36,702 nt of DNA from a virus: IMG/VR virus record IMGVR_UViG_3300022686_000028, positions 1 through 36,702 of that record, one strand, 5' to 3'. Position 1 is the first letter of the stretch; each line of letters starts with the position of its first letter. Below, one piece after another: positions 24,675 to 29,994 of this stretch. The notes under the pieces are model-generated. The model was given only the letters and a program-made list of their open reading frames with translations, ran no database searches and was not told the DNA's origin. Both the position numbers and the translations under genes were made by a program.

Positions 24675-24704
24675 ATTGTCGGTTGCCGTTGTCGTGGCTG
24701 TCAA
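24675..24704 (-). promoter_or_regulatory. Sigma70-type promoter upstream of the lysis leader
   Basis: The minus strand reads TTGACA (24699-24704), an 18-nt spacer, then GACAAT (24675-24680, four of six matches). It lies in the 100-bp gap between the last accessory gene and the terminator, about 60 nt before the hairpin. Spacer length and -35 box are the same as in the capsid promoter. A transcript would be about 100 nt to the terminator. Confidence 0.5.
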
Positions 24705-24716
24705 TGCGTTTCTAGC

Positions 24717-24800
24717 TCAAATCGTCCCCGTGTGCCCGTGCCACGGATGCTCCCGGTTCACGATTACCACTCGCTGGCCTGGTTCTGGTAGCTCACTCAT
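24717..24800 (-). CDS. 27-aa ORF with full start cassette (microprotein or truncated gene)
   Basis: The frame begins at ATG 24800 with the same CCGGAGGCAGCG cassette used by its neighbours and ends at TGA 24717. The product (MSELPEPGQRVVIVNREHPW, then HGHTGTI) looks like the first strands of an SH3-like small protein and then stops. The 76-aa gene at 25588 has a comparable beginning. It may be the remnant of a longer gene or a real microprotein. Confidence 0.4.
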   Translation of the reverse strand: MSELPEPGQRVVIVNREHPWHGHTGTI

Positions 24801-25081
24801 CGCTGCCTCCGGTCCGGCTGTCCCAACTCACTCTTGACTACAAATCCATCTAAATAGTCAATAATTCTCCGGCTGCTGACATACACCGTGAGTCTTCCTC
24901 GAACGCCGTTAATAATCGTTGCGTGTGGGCCGCGGCGACCGAATATCCTCAGTCGATATCCGTTATGTGATGCTGGCTCTGGCATCGACAGCAATAGCCT
25001 GTCATCGACGGAATCCTTTTTTGCATCAGGGTTTTCGAAAATCACTTTTTCAGCGGCAATTCGAAGCTGGCGGACATTCAT
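24797..25081 (-). CDS. Hypothetical small early protein, 94 aa
   Basis: It starts at ATG 25081 with GGGAGGG upstream, overlapping the TGA of the preceding gene (TGATG). The C-terminal DRRQR is encoded by the start cassette of the next gene. The protein has a helical start (MNVRQLRIAAEKVIFE) and a beta part with NGYRLRIFGRRG and GRLTVYVSSRRIIDYL. I do not recognise the family. Confidence 0.6.
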   Translation of the reverse strand: MNVRQLRIAAEKVIFENPDAKKDSVDDRLLLSMPEPASHNGYRLRIFGRRGPHATIINGVRGRLTVYVSSRRIIDYLDGFVVKSELGQPDRRQR

Positions 25082-25124
25082 CACTCCCTCCCGGTCGCTT
25101 GCCTGGTTCTGGCAGCTCGTTCAT
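25050..25124 (-). CDS. 24-aa cassette-led micro-ORF (doubtful gene)
   Basis: The ATG at 25124 has a one-base variant of the cassette (CCGGAGACAGCG) and encodes MNELPEPGKRPGGSDE, then a short tail. The first 10 codons closely match those of the 27-aa ORF at 24800 at DNA level. It lies wholly inside two overlapping genes, so it is more likely a duplicated cassette fragment than a functional gene. Confidence 0.25.
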   Translation of the reverse strand: MNELPEPGKRPGGSDECPPASNCR

Positions 25125-25341
25125 CGCTGTCTCCGGGTGGAGTTAAAAGCTGTTTAAACCGTTGCATCAAACTGTCGTACTCCTCATAGGTCATCTGCCT
25201 ACATGGAGGGTCATGGTCGCAGGGAAAAACGGTAAAATGCCCGCCATCTAAATTGCGTTTCATAGCTGGGTGTAATTTTGCGAACGACTCTGAATCATCC
25301 GCTGCACTAACGAGAAAGCAATATTTAACTGGCATACTCAT
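25081..25341 (-). CDS. Hypothetical small early protein, 86 aa
   Basis: It starts at ATG 25341 with the CCGGAGGCAGCG cassette. The body (PVKYCFLVSAADDSESFAKL, HFTVFPCDHDPPCRQMTYEEYDSLMQRF) is a small alpha/beta protein with three cysteines. The last 20 residues are translated through a cassette copy in another frame, giving PPGDSDERA. The original C-terminus may therefore have been replaced when the cassette was inserted or recombined. The function is unknown. Confidence 0.6.
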   Translation of the reverse strand: MSMPVKYCFLVSAADDSESFAKLHPAMKRNLDGGHFTVFPCDHDPPCRQMTYEEYDSLMQRFKQLLTPPGDSDERAARTRQATGRE

Positions 25342-25366
25342 CGCTGCCTCCGGGGTGCTTGCAAGT

Positions 25367-25561
25367 CTATTTGTGATCCGATGCGCATCGAGGACCGCCA
25401 CTGCAACCGACGTACTTTTGTCCGCAGGCGAGGTTCCGCATCAGGTTGTCCACGTCCTTTTGCAGTTCTCGGCGCCGTCTCCATTCGGAATACGCTTGCA
25501 TAAAACAAATGAAGCTAGAAAACAAAACGCCAAGAAGGAATCCGATTGTTAGCTCACTCAT
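25367..25561 (-). CDS. One-pass membrane protein, 64 aa
   Basis: It starts at ATG 25561 with the cassette. Residues about 4-24 (LTIGFLLGVLFSSFICFMQAY) form a transmembrane helix. A basic-acidic coiled stretch (EWRRRRELQKDVDNLMRNL) and a Cys-containing tail follow. The helix-then-coil layout fits an inner-membrane-anchored early protein, perhaps for superinfection exclusion or host interference. No family is recognised. Confidence 0.6.
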   Translation of the reverse strand: MSELTIGFLLGVLFSSFICFMQAYSEWRRRRELQKDVDNLMRNLACGQKYVGCSGGPRCASDHK

Positions 25562-25587
25562 CGCTGCCTCCGGGGTTAGTTCCACAC

Positions 25588-25818
25588 TCAGTCCCCTTCC
25601 GGCAAGGGGACGACCTCATTCTGCGCGACCCAAAAAGAACGACCATCGGTAATCCACGGGTGTGATACAGAGTATCCAGGTATTTCTGGCCGCAATTCTC
25701 GAATCACAACTACCTCTCCAATACGCCCGATAATTCCTGGCGGCGCGTGTTCACCGCCCTCGAAAATATCCCTTGCTAGTCTGCACCGATCGCCGATTGC
25801 AAGTTCCAGTTCATTCAT
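25588..25818 (-). CDS. Small SH3-like hypothetical protein, 76 aa
   Basis: It starts at ATG 25818 with the cassette, overlapping the preceding stop by 4 nt. The sequence is rich in short strands (LAIGDRCRLARDI, GIIGRIGEVVVIREL, FWVAQNEVVPL), the pattern of a small SH3-like barrel often used as a binding module. It ends in PLPEGD before a short gap and the next cassette. The function is unknown. Confidence 0.6.
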   Translation of the reverse strand: MNELELAIGDRCRLARDIFEGGEHAPPGIIGRIGEVVVIRELRPEIPGYSVSHPWITDGRSFWVAQNEVVPLPEGD

Positions 25819-26096
25819 CGCTGCCTCCGGGAATGATTTAACGCGGCAAACATTTTTTCCCGGCTACGTTTTTCATCTTGGTCGATCATCGAATGCAACC
25901 CGTCAAGGCCAACCATATCGATCACCTCACCAATTCCGACAAACGAATCTAGTTCCCCATTGCAAAGCCTAACCCAATGGCCTTCAAAACGTGTGTAGGA
26001 TTTCTCGCAGCCTGTATCAACAAGAGAAGGCTTAGCAATCGCAACCAGCCCAATGCCTAATCCGACCCTCTTCAGAAAAGATCGACGCTCACTCAT
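25815..26096 (-). CDS. Small protein with twin-arginine signal, 93 aa
   Basis: It starts at ATG 26096 with the cassette. The N-terminus MSERRSFLKRVGLGIGLVAI is a near-ideal Tat signal (S-R-R-x-F-L-K type, read here as ERRSFLKR), followed by a hydrophobic stretch and an AIA-like cleavage site. The mature part has one Cys and a helical body rich in Asp/Met. Export of a folded protein through the host Tat system is predicted. The last residues (SRRQR) come from the next gene's cassette. Confidence 0.6.
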   Translation of the reverse strand: MSERRSFLKRVGLGIGLVAIAKPSLVDTGCEKSYTRFEGHWVRLCNGELDSFVGIGEVIDMVGLDGLHSMIDQDEKRSREKMFAALNHSRRQR

Positions 26097-26364
26097 CGCT
26101 GCCTCCGGGTTGGCGAGCATGTTTTGTGGCAAGCGACATCAACATTGATTTCCACGATTGCACGGGTATTCGTATTCGTTCCATCGGCGACGTAACACCA
26201 AGCACTTCCATTGTCTCGTCGTCCAAATACACTTGCAAAATATCGACGTCGAACTGTACAGATATCGACACAACGCCATTATCATTCCAAATAAACACCG
26301 AACCTCCAGCCAGCTTGAGGTTGATTGAGTCGCCTTTATCTAATCCGATTTCAGCGTCATACAT
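26089..26364 (-). CDS. Beta-rich small early protein, 91 aa
   Basis: It starts at ATG 26364 with a cassette variant (CCGGAGGCACCG). The protein is beta-rich (SINLKLAGGSVFIWNDNGVV, ILQVYLDDETMEVLGV) and ends in QPGGSDE, again encoded by the cassette of the next gene. It has no cysteine and no membrane segment. The function is unknown. Confidence 0.6.
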   Translation of the reverse strand: MYDAEIGLDKGDSINLKLAGGSVFIWNDNGVVSISVQFDVDILQVYLDDETMEVLGVTSPMERIRIPVQSWKSMLMSLATKHARQPGGSDE

Positions 26365-26378
26365 CGGTGCCTCCGGGG

Positions 26379-26678
26379 TTAGTCCCGCGCCAAGATGTCA
26401 TTGGCGCACCCGCAAACGTAGTAAATCGGGTTTCCATATTTATCGGCGCTCGGACTTGGTTCGAGTACTTCTCCACAGTATTCACAGACGTGCCACCTGC
26501 GCAGGATTTTTTTCAGCCTTGCAACTTGGCTCGCTTTGTTTTTCTTGCTGGACTGCACCGCTGCTAGACGCTCATGGAGCTGTTCTATTGTCTCTTTCAT
26601 CTGATGGATTTTGCGGGCCTGTTTGCTGATCGTTAGCTTGTCGCCGGTTGGCCGGCCAAATGTTTCATCCATAGACAT
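26379..26678 (-). CDS. Coiled-coil plus zinc-ribbon protein, 99 aa
   Basis: It starts at ATG 26678 with TAGGAGCGAGTG, the second cassette type. Residues about 18-60 form a charged coiled coil (ARKIHQMKETIEQLHERLAAV). The C-terminal part holds CEYCGE and VCGC, a zinc ribbon, suggesting DNA or protein binding. The function is unknown. Confidence 0.6.
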   Translation of the reverse strand: MSMDETFGRPTGDKLTISKQARKIHQMKETIEQLHERLAAVQSSKKNKASQVARLKKILRRWHVCEYCGEVLEPSPSADKYGNPIYYVCGCANDILARD

Positions 26679-27092
26679 CACTCGCTCCTAGTCAGACTCA
26701 GCATATTTCGGGTGTTTCGTTTGCATGTGGCGATGCAGGTCTGTGAAACTGCGATTGCAACATGGACAAACGCCTTTTCCGATGCGGTTTTTCGTTCGAG
26801 TCAAAACACCACGTGTCGCGGATAAACTCCGCTCAGTACGTTCTCGCATCTCTCGCTGGCGTGCCGACTCGGCTTCCTGGTATTCAAGTTTTCGCTTCAC
26901 CCTCGCCAGTTCTGTTCCATGCTGCGGAAATCCCCAAGAACACGCGCAATACGGGCAGGTCCAAAACCCGCCATATCGTTGTTTTTTTCCCCAGTATTTA
27001 CGGTTGATTGCGTATGTACCGCCACATTCACCGCAATGCACAGTCTCCAGGTCTACCGCAATGTTGATAAGTGTCATCACTCGCTCCTAGTC
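26676..27092 (-). repeat. Second start cassette type, two exact copies
   Basis: The 18-nt sequence GACTAGGAGCGAGTGATG occurs identically at 26676-26693 and 27075-27092. It includes a TAG that ends the preceding gene in one case, a Shine-Dalgarno AGGAG and the ATG. Partial versions occur before 27306 (ACTAGGAG) and 29394 (AAGGAGCGACCGATG). Confidence 0.85.
26688..27077 (-). CDS. Zinc-ribbon / coiled-coil / C2H2 zinc-finger protein, 129 aa
   Basis: It starts at ATG 27077 with TAGGAGCGAGTG. Three parts are visible: an N-terminal ribbon (CGECGG and CPYCAC), a central coil (ELARVKRKLEYQEAESARQR), and a C-terminal C2H2 finger (CPCCNRSFTDLHRHMQTKH) ending in P. The finger has the F, L and H spacing of classical fingers. 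This architecture is recurrent in small phage proteins of unknown function, and DNA binding is plausible. Confidence 0.75.
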   Translation of the reverse strand: MTLINIAVDLETVHCGECGGTYAINRKYWGKKQRYGGFWTCPYCACSWGFPQHGTELARVKRKLEYQEAESARQREMRERTERSLSATRGVLTRTKNRIGKGVCPCCNRSFTDLHRHMQTKHPKYAESD

Positions 27093-27108
27093 AAAAGTTG
27101 GGCGGCCA

Positions 27109-27306
27109 TTATCCACCTGGATGTAGTCTTGCCCGTACCGCTGCGTCTTTTGCTTCGAGCAATTTGCGCAGGGCAACGGTTCGCTCGGGTCCGGGTTCAA
27201 CCATATTGCATACGCGAGTTGCGACCTCACAAAACGGTGCTGAGATTTCCTGTAAATCTTCAGACAAATGTGCGTATACAAACCATTTCAACATTCGGTC
27301 GTCCAT
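27109..27306 (-). CDS. Acb2/Tad1-like small helical protein, 65 aa (candidate anti-defence sponge)
   Basis: It starts at ATG 27306 with AGGAG upstream. The protein is a compact two- to three-helix hairpin: MLKWFVYAHLSEDLQEISAP, then EVATRVCNMVEP, then GPERTVALRKLLEAKDAAVR. The P-x-x-ER-x-x-ALRKLLEAK-x-A element is the conserved core of a common phage family and resembles the Acb2/Tad1 hairpin, whose characterised members bind cyclic oligonucleotides and block CBASS or Thoeris signalling. Family membership is my recognition from the pattern only, and ligand-binding residues cannot be verified here. Confidence 0.6.
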   Translation of the reverse strand: MDDRMLKWFVYAHLSEDLQEISAPFCEVATRVCNMVEPGPERTVALRKLLEAKDAAVRARLHPGG

Positions 27307-27382
27307 CAGTTTTTCTCCTAGTTAAACGTCCACACGCCGGGGTCGCCGGCTCCGAAAAACACATCAGAAAGTCAGTCAGCGT

Positions 27383-27400
27383 TGCGGCACTGTTGCCGCA
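27383..27400. other. Perfect 7-bp hairpin in the 142-bp gap before the Acb2-like gene
   Basis: TGCGGCA, CTGT, TGCCGCA on the plus strand forms a perfect hairpin with no T tract on either side. The gap (27307-27448) holds no convincing gene. A GTG-led 14-codon frame ends at the TAG used by the next start. The hairpin could be an RNA processing site. Confidence 0.35.
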
Positions 27401-27448
27401 CTCTCCTTCGCCCACATTCCTACTGTTCGCATCGTTCAGACTCCCTTT

Positions 27449-28150
27449 CTAGGGACACATCGGCATCAGTGCACACTGACCGCCATCAAAACGTATCGAT
27501 ACCATCTCCTCGGGATCGCAAGACAAAGAGTATTCCGCACCGGGTAGCTGTGTGATGAGTTGATGGTATTTCGGTGAGATCGTGCGTTTGTCGAGGAACT
27601 GCATTGATGGTGCGTCTGGTCCGATAGACGCGCCATTGCAGCATGGGCACACGACGCCGCCAACTTTGCCGCCGGTGCAAGACGGGCATTTGTCGAATCC
27701 AAGTCGAGTCCCATACACAACCACAGGTGTCACCCCCTCACCCTCGCACTCTCCGCACCATGTAAAGTCAATTTTTCCGTATCCGTCACAGCGCCAGCAA
27801 AAACCGTTTGGATAGCCGACGTAATTCGCTCGTGGCCAAGGGCGCCAGCGATCACCTTGCCATTTGTCCTCAAAAATCCCATCAAGAGGTGGGATGCGAG
27901 CTTCTGAATCAACGTCAATCAGTTCGGCGCACTTTTCTACGCGGATAGCCACGCGCGCATCGGTAGCCGACGCGAATCCTTTTTGCACAAATGGCTCTGT
28001 AATGTCGTATCTGTGCAACCCCTCTGGATCACAGAACTGTTGTAGCAGCTCAAAGGGGAACGGCTTGGCATCGTCAAACCACTCTGGAACCAACCGCCAC
28101 GTCGGTAGCAGCAGTGCGCTGCCAGCAGCCAGGAATGTTCTACGTTGCAT
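27449..28150 (-). CDS. Tat-signal protein with DnaJ-like Cys-rich zinc domain, 233 aa
   Basis: It starts at ATG 28150 with AAGGTG upstream. Residues 1-18 (MQRRTFLAAGSALLLPTW) are a twin-arginine signal. The middle region (about 118-175) has four CxxC pairs, CWRCDGYG, CGECEGEG, CPSCTGG and CPCCNG. This is the CxxCxGxG pattern of the DnaJ/DnaK-partner zinc domain. Flanks are unique. Combining an export signal with a cysteine-rich domain is unusual for a phage early protein. It may act outside the cytoplasm, but nothing in the sequence fixes the function. Confidence 0.7.
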   Translation of the reverse strand: MQRRTFLAAGSALLLPTWRLVPEWFDDAKPFPFELLQQFCDPEGLHRYDITEPFVQKGFASATDARVAIRVEKCAELIDVDSEARIPPLDGIFEDKWQGDRWRPWPRANYVGYPNGFCWRCDGYGKIDFTWCGECEGEGVTPVVVYGTRLGFDKCPSCTGGKVGGVVCPCCNGASIGPDAPSMQFLDKRTISPKYHQLITQLPGAEYSLSCDPEEMVSIRFDGGQCALMPMCP

Positions 28151-28153
28151 GGT

Positions 28154-28378
28154 TCACCTTTCACTCTGGTTACGTTTTTCAGCCATCTCTCCAATCGTTC
28201 TGTAGTAAGCGTCTTCTCCGGCATCCCAAAGCTTTCCGACGATCCATCCCCACAAGCAGACACGCAAGATGGACAGGACGAATGCATCTGGAAGCCAGTA
28301 AATAACGACAGCAGTTCCGACGGCAATCAAAACCCAGCAAGTAACTAGTGACTTTGAGCTTAATCTGACGTCGATCAT
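28154..28378 (-). CDS. Two-pass membrane protein, 74 aa
   Basis: It starts at ATG 28378 with GGAGG about 10 nt upstream. There are two hydrophobic helices, about residues 11-28 (LVTCWVLIAVGTAVVIYWL) and 33-50 (FVLSILRVCLWGWIVGKLW). A charged tail (DAGEDAYYRTIGEMAEKRNQ) follows. Its stop abuts the Tat-signal gene. No family is recognised. A role in the host membrane is possible. Confidence 0.55.
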   Translation of the reverse strand: MIDVRLSSKSLVTCWVLIAVGTAVVIYWLPDAFVLSILRVCLWGWIVGKLWDAGEDAYYRTIGEMAEKRNQSER

Positions 28379-28418
28379 TTGGTCGCAACCTCCTTCTCCC
28401 ACTTGGCGGGTATACTGG

Positions 28419-28853
28419 TCAGTCGCATTTCATCTCGTAGACAGGGACTTCTTTTACGCCCACTTGTTCGACCCTGCAACGCTGTCCTTCTTCGTCTGTT
28501 GGCGAAAGCAGCACAACGTCAAGTACGACAAACTTACCGAGGTTGTATTCGCGCATTGGCAACACATCGAGAACTTTGTAATCTTCGTGCGTATGTATTT
28601 TGTCAGTGTGTATTCCCTCTTTGGCAAGTTCCCGAAGCAATGGCAGCGGTTCCTTCAGGTGTTTACATACCAGCATTATTCTGACTTTCAAAGAAACCGG
28701 CGTTATTTGTTGAATATCAATCGTTGCTTTAGACTCGGCGCGAAGGATTGCATCCTCACACGAGCGAACAATGGGCCGCAGCTCCTCGGCAAGCTGGTTT
28801 AACCTCTGCACTTTCGATTGGAATTCGCGGATCGGATCGTTTTCTTCGTTCAT
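28419..28853 (-). CDS. Hypothetical early protein, 144 aa
   Basis: It starts at ATG 28853 with AAAGGAG upstream. The preceding gene's TAA overlaps this Shine-Dalgarno region. The N-terminal third is a helix pair (REFQSKVQRLNQLAEELRPIVRSCEDAIL). The rest is alpha/beta with KVRIMLVCKHLKEPLPLLREL and a C-terminal EVPVYEMKCD. No motif is recognised. Confidence 0.6.
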   Translation of the reverse strand: MNEENDPIREFQSKVQRLNQLAEELRPIVRSCEDAILRAESKATIDIQQITPVSLKVRIMLVCKHLKEPLPLLRELAKEGIHTDKIHTHEDYKVLDVLPMREYNLGKFVVLDVVLLSPTDEEGQRCRVEQVGVKEVPVYEMKCD

Positions 28854-28866
28854 TTCGATAGCTCCT

Positions 28867-29058
28867 TTAAGAATTCTCCTTCGCCCACTCCCGCAAAAAC
28901 ACGGGACGTAACACCAACACAATCTGAGGCACGTATTCGTTCGTGCCATGCACGGTAGTCCCGCAGCGCGGGCAATACCAAAATGCTTTGTCGTCGTCGC
29001 AGCCCTGCGGTATCTTTGCCTGAGCTTGGTCGCATGTTGGGCATTGGCCGGGCATCAT
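28867..29058 (-). CDS. Small zinc-ribbon protein, 63 aa
   Basis: It starts at ATG 29058, overlapping the TGA of the upstream gene by 4 nt, with AAAGGAA upstream. CPTC and CPRC pairs, about 18 residues apart, make a zinc ribbon. The rest is a hydrophobic strand and short helix. It belongs to the cluster of small zinc proteins at 28.9-29.8 kb. The function is unknown. Confidence 0.6.
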   Translation of the reverse strand: MMPGQCPTCDQAQAKIPQGCDDDKAFWYCPRCGTTVHGTNEYVPQIVLVLRPVFLREWAKENS

Positions 29059-29201
29059 GAATTCCTTTCGTCATCATCGACGTATTCTTCCTCATACCAA
29101 TCACAAGACTTGCATTCGTATCGGTATCCCCACGAGAAGCTAGAGCACGTTGCCTCTCCACCACATCTGTCGCATCGATAGGTACGATCTGAGTCGATCA
29201 T
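29055..29201 (-). CDS. Small zinc-ribbon protein, 48 aa
   Basis: ATG 29201 follows the stop of the upstream gene at 29203 and has AGGTGAC upstream. Two pairs, CDRC (10-13) and CKSC (30-33), flank a short beta segment (SFSWGYRYE) as in a rubredoxin-like ribbon. An acidic tail (YEEEYVDDDE) follows. The start and stop overlap with both neighbours, which supports a real gene despite its size. Confidence 0.6.
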   Translation of the reverse strand: MIDSDRTYRCDRCGGEATCSSFSWGYRYECKSCDWYEEEYVDDDERNS

Positions 29202-29202
29202 G

Positions 29203-29394
29203 TCACCTATCCTTCGATCGCAGGTCCGAATCGGCGGAAGGCACAGTCCCTCGGGGAGTTCGAGCGGGTCGCAAGTAGAACTCTATTCTGCACTTCTCGC
29301 ACATACGTTTGCCTTCAAGCTCACCGTAACAAAACAGCCAATGCGCCTCTGTCGACCCACAGACGTAGCAGACGTACTCGTTTTTAAGTTTCAT
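29203..29394 (-). CDS. Small zinc-finger protein, 63 aa
   Basis: It starts at ATG 29394 with AAGGAGCGACCG. CYVC (9-12) and CEKC, 21 residues later, form a treble-clef or ribbon site (EYVCYVCGSTEAHWLFCYGE, then KRMCEKCRIEFY). The C-terminus is basic and Pro/Arg-rich. The function is unknown. Confidence 0.6.
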   Translation of the reverse strand: MKLKNEYVCYVCGSTEAHWLFCYGELEGKRMCEKCRIEFYLRPARTPRGTVPSADSDLRSKDR

Positions 29395-29426
29395 CGGTCG
29401 CTCCTTGTTTGAGTCGCTCGTGCGTC

Positions 29427-29780
29427 TCACACCTGTCGCGCACACCGCGCCATCCACCGCTTGTATCCTTCGGCCATGTTGCCCGGCATCGGTTCCGGGA
29501 GCGATTCAAAATCCACCTCAGCCGCCACCACCGCGAACGACCGCGGCCGCGGTCGCAGCGTCCGCCACTCGATACCCCCGCCAGGTACCTCGGCCAGAAT
29601 GCGAGCCTCACGGGCCAGACTGTCGTTAGCTGGTGGCTCGCAGTCGTAGCACGTCCAGGATGCGTATTGCGTAGCACGCCACTGGATCGGACATTGGCAA
29701 ACTGGGCAAGATACTGTCTTATCGCTTTCTGCTGGCGATTCGATCGCGATCGCCTGGTTGTCTAGGATTTTATTGAGCAT
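29427..29780 (-). CDS. Zinc-ribbon protein, 117 aa
   Basis: It starts at ATG 29780 with AGGAC upstream. CPVC and CYDC (17 residues apart) form a ribbon near residues 25-48. A helix, a proline/arginine segment (EWRTLRPRPRSF) and a C-terminal helix (NMAEGYKRWMARC) follow. It is the first gene after the repeat-containing gap. The function is unknown. Confidence 0.6.
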   Translation of the reverse strand: MLNKILDNQAIAIESPAESDKTVSCPVCQCPIQWRATQYASWTCYDCEPPANDSLAREARILAEVPGGGIEWRTLRPRPRSFAVVAAEVDFESLPEPMPGNMAEGYKRWMARCARQV

Positions 29781-29862
29781 CGGTGTCCTGTTTGTCTCAT
29801 TTGTCTCAATGCGCCATAGCGCGCACATGTTGGTGTCCTTAAAATCCTTACGGTTACCATTT

Positions 29863-29990
29863 ACTCTTTTCCTTATTTATAAATGAGAAGGGGAATACAT
29901 AAGACATAAGGGACACTCGTTGACACAGAAAGACTTACGGCGGACACCGTATGGGACCGGGTATGGGACGCAGGCAGCCAAACGGGACAC
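29863..29990. other. AT-rich gap with short repeats (candidate replication origin)
   Basis: The 214-bp gap 29781-29994 is the longest clearly non-coding stretch apart from the capsid leader. It contains an AT-rich block with a perfect palindrome ATTTATAAAT (29875-29884). Next to it is a cluster of GGGAC/GGACA-type motifs at 29910, 29941, 29952, 29964 and 29985, with GTATGGGAC twice at 12-bp spacing (29949 and 29961). Further GGTGTCC motifs lie at 29783 and 29831. It follows the primase-helicase gene. An origin role is inferred from AT-richness, repeats and position. Confidence 0.4.
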
Positions 29991-29994
29991 GACA

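Larger units (their letters stand above)
24801..26376 (-). repeat. Start cassette family (7 copies of CCGGAGGCAGCG before ATG)
   Basis: Near-identical 12-nt blocks precede the ATGs at 26364, 26096, 25818, 25561, 25341, 25124 and 24800 (positions 26365-26376, 26097-26108, 25819-25830, 25562-25573, 25342-25353, 25125-25136 and 24801-24812). Five are exact and two carry one substitution. A degenerate eighth copy (CCGGGAGGGAGTG) precedes 25081. GGAG is the Shine-Dalgarno core. Conservation extends into the first codons and often into the preceding bases (CCCC). The blocks recall the start-associated sequences described in cluster K mycobacteriophages. Confidence 0.9.

Noticed and set aside
24801-26376. 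CRISPR-like reading of the regularly spaced cassette repeats
   Set aside because: Spacing is 200-290 nt and set by gene length. The repeats are ribosome binding sites before ORFs and there are no spacers.
27087-27281. 64-codon frame overlapping the Acb2-like gene, ending in the TAG used by the next start
   Set aside because: No Shine-Dalgarno sequence or family pattern. The overlapping frame has the recognised helical core.
29919-29924. TTGACA on the plus strand in the repeat gap as a plus-strand promoter
   Set aside because: No acceptable -10 box at 16-18 nt and no plus-strand gene to drive.
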